A DNA stretch of 64,000 bases from Planctomycetota bacterium (GCA_024280885.1 JAJRPF010000040.1:21434-85433); one strand, 5' to 3'; numbered from the stretch's first letter, positions 16,926 through 29,300 are shown. Notes: generated by a model from the sequence alone, not told the origin. Translations and numbers: made by a program.

Positions 16926-19547
16926 TCACGGGATGCGGACGGAGACTGCGCCGCCGTCGTCGACGCGCACGCTCCTACGCCCCACCTCGCCGGTCGCGCC
17001 GCGCAGGACGACGCTGACCTCGCCCGCTGGCACGCCGCGGATGACGAGGTCGCCCTCGACGGGCACGCGGAAGCGGGCACCGAGTTCGGTGGCCCGCGGG
17101 CCCCAGCCGAAGAGCGTCTTGCCCTCGTCGGCGGACGTCAGCGCGACCACGGCATCGCGCGCATTGATCGCGTCGCGATCGAAGACCACCGTCAGCGTGC
17201 CATGCGGCGGATAGCGCACCACGAGATCCTCGGCCGGCCCCTCGCCCACGGAGAAGCGCAACTCGGCAACGGGCTTGCCGTTCTCGATCACGCGGGCGAG
17301 CCACTTTCCACCCGTGAGTCCGGAAATCTCGGTCGCCCCGCCTTCGCCGGTCCAGAACGTCTCGGGTTTCCGGCCGCGCACGCTGAGGCAGGCCACACGG
17401 ACGCGACGCCCCGAGAGCGCCGTGCCATCACTGTCTTCGAGACGCAGGTTGCGCACCTCGGTGCGGCGCAGAACGAGCCGCATCGGCGGCCGCTCTCCGT
17501 CCGGGATCACGACGTCGCCACGGTAGAAGCGGAACGCTCCGCCCTTCGCGACGACGTGGTACGTCCCCCGGCGCACGAGTTGGATGGCTCCGGTCGCGAG
17601 TTCGCCTTCGCCAGCACCATCCGCGCCCGGCACGATCCGCACGACGCGCGGGCGGGCCGACGGATCGGCGGCGCTCCGCAGTTGGACGACGACGGGAACG
17701 CGCTCAACGCCTTCGGGGTACTCCAGCTCGAAGCGAACCGGGGCGGGCCGTTCCGCCACGAGGACAACGTCGGTGGTCCCCGACTCGACGACCGTGCCGC
17801 CGACGTCGAACCCCGGTGCGCGCGCCCGCACGCCGTACGTCCCCGCGGGGAGATCCGGGATGCGAAACGTGCCGTCGTCAGCAAGGGGGACGTTGCGACG
17901 CAACTCCGAGTACTCGGGATGGTTCAGCGCTGACACGGTGACCGTCCCGCCCGCCGTCACCGGACCACCGCGCACATCGACGATGCGACCGGCGATCTCC
18001 TCTCCGCCCTGTAAGTCGAGGTCGGCGCGTTCGTCTCCGCCTGCGGCGATCGGCCGCTCGAATTGCGCGCCGTCGACGTCGAAGCGCAGGCTGCCGGCAT
18101 GTGCGGGCACGCCCGTTAGCAGGAACGACCCGTCGGGCGCCGAACGCACGGAACGCGCCCACACCATGCCCATGACCGCCGCCTGATACTTCTCCATCCC
18201 ACGCGGCTCGGACTCGAACACAACGGGTACACCAGGACTCGGCGCGCCGGACGCGCGTCGGACGACACCCTCGATAGAACGGAGCGCGCCGAGCGTCAGC
18301 GTGGCTTCGCCGTCCGCCGACCGGACTTCGTGGCCGTCGCTCCATGCAAAGCCGCGACGCGTGGCCGCGATCACAACTGCCGCGTCCGAGCCGCGCGGCG
18401 GCGCCGGGCACCAATCGAAGGAGAAGCGGCCGTCCGGTCCCGCGACGGGGCCCACGACGCGCTCAACTCGGCCGTCGGCGCGCGGCATCGAGGCCAGCAC
18501 ACGCGCGCCTGGCACCGGAGTTCCATCGGGACCAACGACGCGTCCTGCCACCGGAGTGGCGCGCGCCAGGCGGAACTCCAACTCGCCGGCCTCGGGGATC
18601 GCGTGGGAGACCCAGCCTCGCCCGCGCCCGAACGCCGCAATCCAGCCCAAGCGCGGCGCGATCAGCGAGTAGCGGCCCTCCGCGTCCGTCACCGTGCGCA
18701 CTTCCGGTCGCTCGACAAACATGACGATAGCGCCGACGAGTGGCCGCCCCGACTCGGCTTCCTGGACCCAGCCGGTCACCGGAGCGAGCCGTGGCGCGGC
18801 CAGTTCCAGCGCCGGCGCATCGGCGGCCAGCGGCAGGTCAACCGTGGTGCGCGCGCCGCGGCGATCGGCGTCCGTAACCACGAACTCCAGCGGTCCTTCG
18901 GGCGCGAAGAAGGAGGCGACGCCGTCATCGCCGGTCACGACTTCCTCGAGGTACGCGACGGTGCGCGCCTCGACGGTGACACCGCGGAGCGCGTCGCCCG
19001 CACCATCGTGAACGCGAATGGCAATGCGCTGCCCGCGTCGGATGCCGAAGCGCGCGTCGCCCTCCGGCAGGTGCATCGATCCGATCACGCGCGGCGCGAA
19101 CCCTCCGAGGCCCGTGGCAAAGCCATCCTGTGCGACACGGACAAGCCAGTGATCGCGCGGCGCCGGCCCGATACGGTAGCGCCCGTCCGCGTCGGTCTCG
19201 CTCGTCGCGATGACGCGCAGCGGCGGCAATCCGTCGGGCCGCGGAACGACCAATTCGACACGCGCACCGGCGAGGGGCGCCAGCGTGGAGAAGTCGGGCA
19301 GTTGACCGTTCGGCATCGACCGCACGATCCCGGTGTGCCAGACGGCGAACTCGGACTCGGCGTACTCGAGTTCCCACGGGGCCGGCGCGTACGAGCCCTC
19401 GTCAAGCGCGACGTCAATCCCGGTCGTCGCTTTCCCGGGACGCTCGCCGCAGCCGCCGAGCCCGATTGCGAGGAGCCCGATCGCCAGAACACCGACACCG
19501 ACCAACCGGGCACCCGGTCCAAACGCCACACGTTTCTCTCGCTGCAT
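16926..19547 (-). CDS. lipoprotein with carboxypeptidase-regulatory/CnaB-like repeats
   Basis: 873 residues from ATG 19547 (MQREKRVAFGPGARLVGVG). A lipoprotein signal with cleavage motif IGLGGC (Cys at about residue 33) puts it at the outer or inner membrane periplasmic face. The body holds roughly eight beta-sandwich repeats with phrases such as TDADGRYRIGPAPRDH, VTDAEGRYSLIAPRLG and FRIPDLPAGTYGVRARAPGF. No peptidase residues are seen. These domains occur in surface and adhesion proteins. An extra 92 codons upstream overlap the sigma-54 activator gene and are not used. The role is unknown. Confidence 0.85.
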   Translation of the reverse strand: MQREKRVAFGPGARLVGVGVLAIGLLAIGLGGCGERPGKATTGIDVALDEGSYAPAPWELEYAESEFAVWHTGIVRSMPNGQLPDFSTLAPLAGARVELVVPRPDGLPPLRVIATSETDADGRYRIGPAPRDHWLVRVAQDGFATGLGGFAPRVIGSMHLPEGDARFGIRRGQRIAIRVHDGAGDALRGVTVEARTVAYLEEVVTGDDGVASFFAPEGPLEFVVTDADRRGARTTVDLPLAADAPALELAAPRLAPVTGWVQEAESGRPLVGAIVMFVERPEVRTVTDAEGRYSLIAPRLGWIAAFGRGRGWVSHAIPEAGELEFRLARATPVAGRVVGPDGTPVPGARVLASMPRADGRVERVVGPVAGPDGRFSFDWCPAPPRGSDAAVVIAATRRGFAWSDGHEVRSADGEATLTLGALRSIEGVVRRASGAPSPGVPVVFESEPRGMEKYQAAVMGMVWARSVRSAPDGSFLLTGVPAHAGSLRFDVDGAQFERPIAAGGDERADLDLQGGEEIAGRIVDVRGGPVTAGGTVTVSALNHPEYSELRRNVPLADDGTFRIPDLPAGTYGVRARAPGFDVGGTVVESGTTDVVLVAERPAPVRFELEYPEGVERVPVVVQLRSAADPSARPRVVRIVPGADGAGEGELATGAIQLVRRGTYHVVAKGGAFRFYRGDVVIPDGERPPMRLVLRRTEVRNLRLEDSDGTALSGRRVRVACLSVRGRKPETFWTGEGGATEISGLTGGKWLARVIENGKPVAELRFSVGEGPAEDLVVRYPPHGTLTVVFDRDAINARDAVVALTSADEGKTLFGWGPRATELGARFRVPVEGDLVIRGVPAGEVSVVLRGATGEVGRRSVRVDDGGAVSVRIP

Positions 19548-19638
19548 CAGGAATGCTCCCGCTCGCCGTGGAGCCCCCGCCAAAACGCACCGCCCGCGAC
19601 TTGTACGATGGAGACCGTGGGAAGTGACGTGCAAAACT

Positions 19639-21621
<1,983 letters not shown>

Positions 21622-21693
21622 CCCAATCTATCGCGGGGAACGCGTCTGGGCGCGCTCGCCTCGGGCTTCTACCGCCGTGGGCTCGACGTACGA

Positions 21694-24123
21694 TCAGAGA
21701 AGTGTCAACTTGGCCTGCGAGAGCGCCAGGGTCTTCTCGCCCTTGCCGCGGAAGAAGATGGTCACGCGCGTTCGCGGGCCGTGTCCGTCGAGGCGGCGCA
21801 CAGTGCCCTCGCCAAAGACCGCGTGTCGGACCTTCGCCCCGCGGCAGAGGACGCCACTCGGCTCGGCTACAGAACCGGGGTCCTCGTCGATGCCGTCGTA
21901 CTCGACGACGGGGTCGATGCCTTCCTCGACGTGATCATCGGCCGCGCCAGCCCCTCCGCCAGCAGAGGAAGTGCCACCGGAGAAACCACTGAATCCGACC
22001 GATGACGATGAGCCGGAGTGACGCCGGTTTTCCCAGCCGCCGGAAGCCCCTCGGCTGGACGTGGAACGCCTGCCAGATGCGCCGCCCCATGGCGACCGAC
22101 TAGCGCTCCGCCGCCCCCAGACGCTGCCATCGTCCGCACCGTACCCGTCGGAGTACGAGTCGGACTCAGCCATGATCTCGTGGTGATCGACGTCGATCGC
22201 CTCCTGCGGAAGCTCCATCAGGAAGGGACTGGCCCCGCCGCAGAGGTTGCCCGCAAGCCGTGCCCGACGCTCGCGGGCGTACGAGAGCGTGAGTTGATCC
22301 TTCGCGCGCGTGATCCCAACGAAGAGCAACCGCCGCTCCTCTTCGACCGCCTTGCTGCTCTCGGCCGAGCGCGAGTGCGGGAGGAGCCCGTCCTCGACGC
22401 CCGCGACGAAGACGTGCGGGAATTCGAGCCCCTTCGCAGAGTGCAACGTCATCAGCGCGACGCGGGGCATATCCGGGTCGTATTTGTCGGAGTCGGAGAC
22501 GAGCCCCACCTCGTGCAGGAAGTCCGGCAGCGATGCCGACTCGCCAGCGCGGATGTCGTATTCCTCGGCGCCGCCGATCAACTCGCGCACGTTCTCGACA
22601 CGATCGACGTGGTCCTCGGGATACGTCCGCTTGAGATGGTCCTCGTAGTGCAACAGCGTGATCGTCTCGCGCACCAACTCGGCCACCGAGCCCACGGCGC
22701 CGCGCTCAAGTCGGTCGAGCAGGAGGGTGACATCGCGCAGCGCAAGCGTGGCCTTCTTCGGCAACTCCTGCGCGTCGGCCATGGCGACCAGCCCGTGACG
22801 CGCAGTCCAACCGTGTTCGCGACACGCGGCGAAGAGCTTCGTCAGCGACTTGGCCCCGATGCCGCGCTTCGGTGTCGTGAGCACGCGTGTCATGGACTCG
22901 CGATCAGCGGGATTCGCCAGCACCTTCAGATACGCGAGCAGATCCTTCACCTCGGCCCGCTGGTAGAACTCGACGCCCTTCACGATCATGTAGGGGACGC
23001 CTCGCAAACGCAGCCCGGCCTCGATGGCGCGGCTCTGCGCGTTCACGCGATAGAAGACGGCGACATCGCGATACGGCGTACCCTTCGCGTAGCCGTCCAT
23101 GATCGCGTCGGCGATCGCAAGGCCCTCTTCGTGTTCGTTCGCCGCCCCCGCGATACGGACGAGTTGTCCCTCCTCGCGCGTCGTGATGAGCTGCTTTGCG
23201 TGCCGCTCCTTGTTGTTTGCGATGAGGCCGTCGGCCGCCTTCAACACGTTGCCGACGGAGCGGAAGTTCTCCTCGAGCCGCACGACCGTCGCACCGGGAT
23301 AGTGCTTCTCGAACTCGAGGATGTTGCGTAGATCGGCGTTGCGGAACGCATAGATGGACTGATCCGGATCGCCTGTCGCACAGACGTTGCGCTGCGGTTC
23401 GGCGAGCAGTCGCGCAAGGTGAAACTGCACAGGGCTCGTGTCCTGGTACTCGTCGATGAGCACGTACTCGAAGCGCTCCTGCAAGCGCTGCCGCACCGCC
23501 TCGTCGTCGTCGAGCATGCGCCGCGCCTTGACGAGCAGGTCGTCGAAATCCACGGCGTTGGACTGCCCGAGTTCTTCCTCGTAGGCCTCGTAGATCAGAG
23601 CGGCCTTGCGCTCCATGTAGTTGTCGGCGTCCTTGACCGCGTCCTGCGGCGTGTCGCCGCCCGTCTTCCAGCGCGAGATACGGGCCCGCGCAGCGGCCGG
23701 CTTGAGTCCCGCGCCCTCGAGTTCGGGACGCTTGAGGATCTGCCGCAGGATGCGCGACTGATCCTGCTGATCGAAGATCGAGAACCCGTGCGCGAGTCCC
23801 GCGGACTCCGGCCACCGCCGCAGGAGCGCGGCACACATCGAGTGAAACGTCTTGACCCACGCCCCCGGCTCGGCACCCGTTGCCTCGACGCGGCGGGCCA
23901 TCTCCTGCGCCGCCTTGTTCGTGAACGTGATCGCCAGGATCGCCCCCGGACGGACGCCGCGCTCGATCAACCGCCCAATCCGGTGCGTGATGACACGCGT
24001 CTTGCCAGAGCCCGGCCCCGCCACGACGAGCAGCGGGCCCTCGGCGTGCTCGACAGCAGCACGCTGGGCTTCGGTCAGGCCATGGGCAGAGGATGAAGAA
24101 GACGACACGAACCCATCATTCAA
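21694..24123 (-). CDS. pcrA: ATP-dependent DNA helicase, UvrD/PcrA family
   Basis: About 809 residues of superfamily-1A 3'-5' helicase. It has the Q motif (LTEAQRAAVEHAEGPLLVVA), Walker A GPGSGKTRVITHRI, motif Ia AITFTNKAAQEM, motif II LIDEYQDTSPVQ, motif III ATGDPDQSIYAFRNA, motif IV VRLEENFRS, motif V LMTLHSAKGLEFPHVFV and motif VI EEERRLLFVGITRAKDQL. A Gly/Ser-rich linker and a final Tudor-like segment (VRHAVFGEGTVRRLDG) are typical of PcrA. It acts in nucleotide excision repair and replication-conflict clearance. The start is uncertain: TTG 24123 gives MNDGFV, and GTG 24108 is also possible. Its 5' end is duplicated at 25904-26025. Confidence 0.95.
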   Translation of the reverse strand: MNDGFVSSSSSSAHGLTEAQRAAVEHAEGPLLVVAGPGSGKTRVITHRIGRLIERGVRPGAILAITFTNKAAQEMARRVEATGAEPGAWVKTFHSMCAALLRRWPESAGLAHGFSIFDQQDQSRILRQILKRPELEGAGLKPAAARARISRWKTGGDTPQDAVKDADNYMERKAALIYEAYEEELGQSNAVDFDDLLVKARRMLDDDEAVRQRLQERFEYVLIDEYQDTSPVQFHLARLLAEPQRNVCATGDPDQSIYAFRNADLRNILEFEKHYPGATVVRLEENFRSVGNVLKAADGLIANNKERHAKQLITTREEGQLVRIAGAANEHEEGLAIADAIMDGYAKGTPYRDVAVFYRVNAQSRAIEAGLRLRGVPYMIVKGVEFYQRAEVKDLLAYLKVLANPADRESMTRVLTTPKRGIGAKSLTKLFAACREHGWTARHGLVAMADAQELPKKATLALRDVTLLLDRLERGAVGSVAELVRETITLLHYEDHLKRTYPEDHVDRVENVRELIGGAEEYDIRAGESASLPDFLHEVGLVSDSDKYDPDMPRVALMTLHSAKGLEFPHVFVAGVEDGLLPHSRSAESSKAVEEERRLLFVGITRAKDQLTLSYARERRARLAGNLCGGASPFLMELPQEAIDVDHHEIMAESDSYSDGYGADDGSVWGRRSASRSPWGGASGRRSTSSRGASGGWENRRHSGSSSSVGFSGFSGGTSSAGGGAGAADDHVEEGIDPVVEYDGIDEDPGSVAEPSGVLCRGAKVRHAVFGEGTVRRLDGHGPRTRVTIFFRGKGEKTLALSQAKLTLL

Positions 24124-24246
24124 CCAGCCCGCGGCGACACTCTTGTCGGAAGTCGCCCGGTCCTCCGCGAAGTCGTGCTCACGCCCCCCTCGGCGGCTCC
24201 CAGACCGGCAGCTCCGGGCGCACCTCAGGGCTCGAAGTCCGGTGCC
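24003..24246. repeat. 244-bp direct repeat, copy A (5' end of pcrA plus upstream DNA)
   Basis: Matches 25904-26147 without gaps, about 88% identical by hand count (30 mismatches in 244). It spans the first 40 or so codons of the helicase, including Walker A, and about 120 bases upstream. The offset is 1901 bases, and the M48 peptidase gene sits exactly between the two copies. Confidence 0.9.
24179..24245 (-). pseudogene. 3'-end remnant of an LpxL-like acyltransferase gene
   Basis: A minus-strand frame ends ...SSPEVRPELPVWEPPRGA followed by TGA at 24179-24181. The intact acyltransferase at 37415-38491 ends ...RPEDRPELPVWEPPPDA and stop. The shared tail RPELPVWEPP, with the stop in the same place, indicates a leftover gene end upstream of pcrA. 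The equivalent stretch in copy B (about 26080-26146) reads SSPEDRPELPVWE and has lost the stop. Nothing of the acyltransferase body is present. Confidence 0.6.
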
Positions 24247-24363
24247 GTCACTTCGCTGTACACATCGAGCTCGAAGACCTCTAGGGGGGCGTGCGTGGTC
24301 TCGACAACGTGACCGCGGAGATTTCCGATCGCAGAGACGTTCGCGGACGCCGCGTGATGCTTC

Positions 24364-25839
24364 TCAGCGGTCTCGGTTCCTGAGCAACAGCCCTCCGAGG
24401 TGCATGTCCATGCAGCGTCGCTCCCACTCCGCGGCCGTGAGCTCGCCGGACTCAAGCGCCTCGAGCACCTCGAACGGCTCGACGACGACAGACCCGCGTT
24501 CGACCGATACCGTCTCTCCGAGGACCCCGGAACGCACTTTGAAACCGAGCTCCACGAGGCGCACGGTGAGGGCGCACGCGAGGATGTGCCGGCCCTGTTG
24601 GATCGCGACTTTCGGCGACGAGAAGCGCGCCTTCGACGTACGGATCGCGATCTCCTTCTGCGCCTCCCAGGTCATGGGCAGACGGTCCAGTAGGATGCCG
24701 TCGAGCACCCCGCCGGAGGCATCTCGCACGGATCGCCACACCTCGAGATGGACCTTCTCGGCGACGTCGTCCCAGGCCATCGGCTCGGGAGGCCGCGCCT
24801 TCGCGTCTCGATTCTCGTGGGTCCACGTCGCTCGCTCCACCGCGCCCCGGTCGGCGAGCAGGCCGATCGCTGGTCGCGTATCGGTCGGCTCTTCGGCGGT
24901 CGGCGCGTTCTCCAGCGCCGCGACGCGATGCGCGAGCGGCGGGTGTGAGTCGTAGATCTCAAGTCGGGGGCGCTCCATCTCGCGCGAGATGGATTGTTCC
25001 ATGAGTTCGGTCACCCGCTCGTGGCGCATGAAACGGTCGAGCCCCTCCGACATCGAGGGGAGATAGCCAGCAGCGAGCACGGGGAGGAACTCGTGTTGCA
25101 TGAAGGCGTGGAACGCCTCTGTTCCGGCATGGCTCTTCTGCAGCCCCGAGATCAGCGGCGCGGCACCGACGACGCGCGCGGCGAGGGCGTCAGCAGCGTA
25201 CTCCTGGCGCCGCGAAATGGACTGCGTCACGCGCAGGAATAGCCGGGAGTACCCGACGAAGACGAACCGGATGACCGACTGCTCCAGCGACATGATCGTG
25301 ATGCTGATCGCGGAGCGCGCCTTGTGGATCCAAGCGCCGAGTCGGGTGTCCTGTCCGTCGTAATGCCCGAATTCGTGAGCAACGATCGCGCGGAATTCCG
25401 AGACCGTGAGCAGGCCGAGCAGCGGCAGCCCGAGACCCATCATGCGTCGCGATCCGGCGCCGAGGATGCCGCCACGCTGCGCCACCCAGGCGTTGACGTC
25501 GAGCTCCGCGTAGACGACTGAGGGCATCTCCTGACCGGTGGCGTTCGCCACGTCGCGCAGGACCTCGAACAACTGCGGGTGTTCCTCTGCGGTGAGCTCG
25601 GGTCCCGGGGCGACGAAGTGGTCGCGACGGGGGATCGTGGAGACGAACACGGCGAGTGCCGTGCCCGCAACGAGCACCGACACCCGCATGTAGAAGCGGC
25701 TGTCGCCGTCCCAGAGAGAGTACGCAATAGCTCCGAGTGCCGCGATGACGACGATCGCCAGGACGTAGAACCCGACGAACAGAGCGATCGCGACGATCGC
25801 CCGTCCCATCACCGAAGGCCGACCCGTGGTGCGCGCCAT
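24364..25839 (-). CDS. M48-family zinc metallopeptidase, membrane-bound
   Basis: 491 residues from ATG 25839, which has a clear ribosome site (GGAGGAG, 5 bases upstream). Two N-terminal membrane helices (about 13-38 and 48-66) precede the catalytic part. The zinc motif HExxH is in VAHEFGHYDG, and the downstream glutamate ligand is probably in RRQEYAADALAARV. This is the HtpX/Ste24-like layout used for membrane-protein quality control. The C-terminal 150 residues have no recognised domain. It is bracketed by the two 244-bp direct repeats, as if the gene and one repeat copy had been inserted or duplicated next to pcrA. Confidence 0.9.
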   Translation of the reverse strand: MARTTGRPSVMGRAIVAIALFVGFYVLAIVVIAALGAIAYSLWDGDSRFYMRVSVLVAGTALAVFVSTIPRRDHFVAPGPELTAEEHPQLFEVLRDVANATGQEMPSVVYAELDVNAWVAQRGGILGAGSRRMMGLGLPLLGLLTVSEFRAIVAHEFGHYDGQDTRLGAWIHKARSAISITIMSLEQSVIRFVFVGYSRLFLRVTQSISRRQEYAADALAARVVGAAPLISGLQKSHAGTEAFHAFMQHEFLPVLAAGYLPSMSEGLDRFMRHERVTELMEQSISREMERPRLEIYDSHPPLAHRVAALENAPTAEEPTDTRPAIGLLADRGAVERATWTHENRDAKARPPEPMAWDDVAEKVHLEVWRSVRDASGGVLDGILLDRLPMTWEAQKEIAIRTSKARFSSPKVAIQQGRHILACALTVRLVELGFKVRSGVLGETVSVERGSVVVEPFEVLEALESGELTAAEWERRCMDMHLGGLLLRNRDR

Positions 25840-25903
25840 ACCGTCTCCTCCGCGGGTCACGTTACGCTGTATCGGTACCGAGACGAGAAACGGTACCCCC
25901 GTG

Positions 25904-26147
25904 TGCCAGACCCCGGCCCCGCCACGACGAGCAGCGGGCCCTCGGCGTACTCGACAGCAGCGCGCTGGGTTTCGGTCAGGCCATCGGCAGAGGTCAAAGA
26001 AGACGTCACGAACCCATTGTTCGACCAGCCCGCGGCGACACTCTTGTCGGAACTCGCCCGGTCCTAGGGGAGGACATGGGCATGCGCCCGTCAGCAGCTC
26101 CCAAACCGGCAGCTCCGGGCGATCCTCGGGGCTCGAAGTCCGGTGCC
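25904..26147. repeat. 244-bp direct repeat, copy B (truncated pcrA 5' end)
   Basis: Partner of 24003-24246. On the minus strand it still reads ...DGLTETQRAAVEYAEGPLLV and VAGPGSG before running into unrelated DNA at the Walker A motif, so it is a helicase N-terminal fragment, not a gene. Confidence 0.9.
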
Positions 26148-26299
26148 AGGCTCGCTTTCTCGGCTTGGAAGCTACGCCGAGTGCCTGGCTCACTTCACCG
26201 AGCCGCTGCGATCGGCTTCGTTCCCACACCGTTCCCGCGCAACGTGTACGCGTACCACTCTCCCTCGTGTCCCCGGACAACGAGGTTGCCTTCGACGCG
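26142..26299. repeat. GTGCCAGGCTC element (family B) with decayed coding-like tail
   Basis: Begins GGTGCCAGGCTCGC, has a short inverted partner (GTGCCTGGCTCAC near 26181-26193), then a tract whose minus-strand reading is ...GNLVVRGHEGEWYAYTLRG.... The same order occurs at 31296-31410, where the tract reads YLVLRGHDGA, a stop, then YAYALRG. The short left part alone occurs at 32473-32524. Confidence 0.65.
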
Positions 26300-26364
26300 G
26301 AGATCGGACCGACGGCGAGCCTCGCATCGCAGTTCGTGCGTTTCTCGGATTCGTCGTCCCCGTG

Positions 26365-26394
26365 TTGACGTCGGCGGTGTTTCTGGTGTGATAT
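26365..26394 (+). promoter_or_regulatory. candidate promoter of the sigma-factor fusion gene
   Basis: TTGACG (26365-26370), an 18-base spacer and TGATAT (26389-26394). The -10 overlaps the first possible ATG (26393), so transcripts would start near 26401 and the true start codon may be ATG 26417. Confidence 0.45.
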
Positions 26395-29300
26395 GACCGA
26401 CATCGGACCGCCGCCAATGACCTCCACCCGAGTCCTGTTGGAGCACCACGAGTGGGTGCTGCACCTGGCGCGCGTCCTATCACGCGATCCTGCGGCGGCC
26501 GACGATCTCGCACAGGACACGTGGGTTCGGGCGCTCGAACGACCGCCGTCCCACGACGGCGCGTTGCGGGCGTGGCTCGGGACCATCGTTCGGAACCTCG
26601 CACGCAATCGGATCCGCGGCGACGGACGTCGTCGGTGTCGCGAGCGAGGTGCGACCGGTCCTGCGGCATTCCCGGATCCGTCGTTTCTTGTTGCGCGCGC
26701 CGAAGCACACGCGCGGGTCGTGGACGTCGTGGTGGCGCTCGACGAACCCTATCGGACGACCGTCCTCGCGTACTACTTCGAGGGCGCGCCCCTGCGCGAC
26801 GTCGCCGTGCGCACAGGCGTGTCGCACGACGCGGCGAAGAAGCGTTTGCAGCGTGCGCACGCGTTGCTGCGCCGAGCCCTCGATGACGAGTACGGCGATG
26901 ACGAGCACGGCGGAGACCGACGCGCGTGGCTCGCGCCCCTCTTGCTGTGGGACGGTTCCACGCAGTCCGGCGACGCTCCCGCGATCGCTCAGCGGCCGCT
27001 CGCCCGCATCGCGGCGGTCATGGGTGCGAGCGTCTTGCTCGGGACGCTCCTCGTCGCCACGTGGGGTGTCTTCGGGCCGGTTCTCTTCGATGACGAGAAG
27101 GGGGCGACGGCGGTGGAGACCGATGGGAGCGCGAGCCGTGATGCGGGTGCCGACGGCCACGCGATCGATCGTGTGCGGACGCGTCACTCTGGGAAGACGA
27201 CGGCGCGTGACGACGTGACCACGCCGCGCTTCGACACCGCACGCGCTGACCCGAGCGCGTGGTCGGTGCGTGTCATCGACGCAGAGGGTGCGCCGCTGGC
27301 GGGAGTGTCCGTCAAGGCGTACGTGATGCCGCGCGTTACCGCGTACACCGACTTCAACGCATTGCGGCTGCTGTCCCGGGAGATTCCCGATGCGGACGCC
27401 ACTGCCACGTCCGACGCGCACGGCGATGCCCGGATCACGTTCCACCCCGGCAAGAACACGCTGATCGTCGCGCGGCGTCCGGGCTACGCCCAAGCGATGA
27501 TCTCGCTACGCGGAAGGCGACGCGCAGACGGCGGTCCGGACGTCACGCTGGAGCTCGGTGAGCCGCACGTTCTGCGTGGGCGAGTCATCGATGATCTGGG
27601 CGTCGGGCGGGTGGGGTTGACCGTGCATGCGGAGGGCATACTCGACGACGCCGTCGTGTTCTGGCCGGGACGGCGCGTTGTCACGACCGGCTCCGGAGGC
27701 GCGTTCGAGTTCACGGATCTGCCTGCGGGCGACTGGGGCGTCGGGATCGGCGACGAAGAGACGCAGCGCTTCAGAATCGTCGCCGTGGCGCTGCCCGACC
27801 CAACCCCTGTGGTCATTCGTCTGCCGCGCGGTTGCACGATCTCGGGGACCGTCACCGATGCGAGCAGCGGCATCCCGCTGGCGGGCGTCTCGATGCACTT
27901 TGGCGTCATGGGCGAGCCGGGGCCGCAGGCTGCGGCGATGGTCGTGACGGACTCGAGGGGACACTATGTCCACCGCTCACTCTTCGGCGGGCGTGTGGTG
28001 AGAGCCACGGCGGCCCGTCCGGGATACCTGCGAGAGCAACTGGTCACGTTCGGCGTCGGGAGCGCGGTTCAGGCAGACGTGGGTGGGGTGCTCACGCTCG
28101 ACGCCTCGCTCCGGCGCGGAGGGACTGTTCGTGGTCGCGTGATGCGTGCGGGCGAGCCGGTAGTCGGGGCGGCGATCTCGGCGACGCGTCCATCCGGCCG
28201 ATGGCCGCCGAGTTTCGGCGCGGAGACGGATGCGGACGGACGCTACGAATTCACGGCGCTCCCTGCCGAGCGGATCACGTTCTCCGTCCGTCCGCGTGAA
28301 CCGGAGATGGTGCGCGTCTGGTTCGTACCCACAAGCGGCGATGCGGCGCGAGAGATCGTCGCGGGAGCGGACCCCCTCGAATTGGACTTCGAGGAGGCTC
28401 ATGACCGCGTCGAATTCGTTGCGGTCGAGGGACGCGTCGTCGATGCGGCGGGAGCACCGATCAGCGCAGCGATCGTAGGTGATGCGTCGCAGCCGCCGTC
28501 GGGGGACGACGGGCGTTTCGAGATCAAGTTGGCGCGCTCCGAGAAGCCTCGAAGAATGGCGGTCCACCGTGACGGTTACACTTGGCGCTTCGTCGACGTG
28601 GAGACTATCTCGGGCGATCGGGTCCGCCTCGGCGACGTCGTGCTGCGCCGCCCTGCCCGCCTGCGCGGGCGTGTGGTCGACGCAACTGGCGCCCCAGTCG
28701 GTGGCGCCTTCGTGTGGATCGGTGAGTATCGCGAGAACGTCTCGGCATCGATCTGGATCGGTGCACCGTACGGTGACCATGCCCCTCTTGGACCGTACCG
28801 TCAGATCTCGGATGGCGACGGGCGTTTCGCGTTGCAATCGTCCATGCCGGAGGGGCGGCTCGCCGTCCGAGCGCGCGCTCCAGGCTATGCGACGGGGGAG
28901 TCGGAGTGGTTCCGCCATCCCGGGGCCCCAGCCGAGCCGGAGGTCGAGGTCGTCCTGAACACGCCGGAGACCGCCGCTGGGGTGGTCCGGAACGAACGCA
29001 CCGGCGAGACCGTGCGCGGCGCGCGCGTCCTGATCCTCTCCGCGCAGCAGATGCGACAGAGCGCGATCGGCTCTCTCCGTCAAGGCCTCCAACCGGCGCG
29101 AGCGCGAACTGATGGGTCGGGATCCTACGCGATCGAGGGACTCGACCCGGGTGCGTACGTGGTCGGTGCGGTGGCCGATGGATTCCTGGGCGCGGATGTG
29201 GACGTCACGCTCCCGCACGACGGCCCGATCGAGATTCGCCTGGAGCCGCTCTTCACCCTGGGTGGCATCGTGGTCGATGTGGCGGGGCGGCCCTTCGCCG

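Larger units (their letters stand above)
25840..26392. other. 553-base repeat-rich gap
   Basis: From left to right it contains an upstream leader of the peptidase gene, copy B of the 244-bp repeat (25904-26147), a GTGCCAGGCTC element (26142-26196), a decayed coding-like tract (26195-26299) and the promoter region of the sigma-factor fusion (26365-26394). No intact gene. Confidence 0.7.

Noticed and set aside
16635..17933. 432-codon plus-strand frame
   Set aside because: Crosses the dispersed repeat and runs antisense to the CnaB-like lipoprotein gene.
25840..26607. N-terminal extension of the M48 peptidase by 256 codons
   Set aside because: The extension reads through repeat copy B in a frame unrelated to pcrA; a strong ribosome site fixes the start at 25839.
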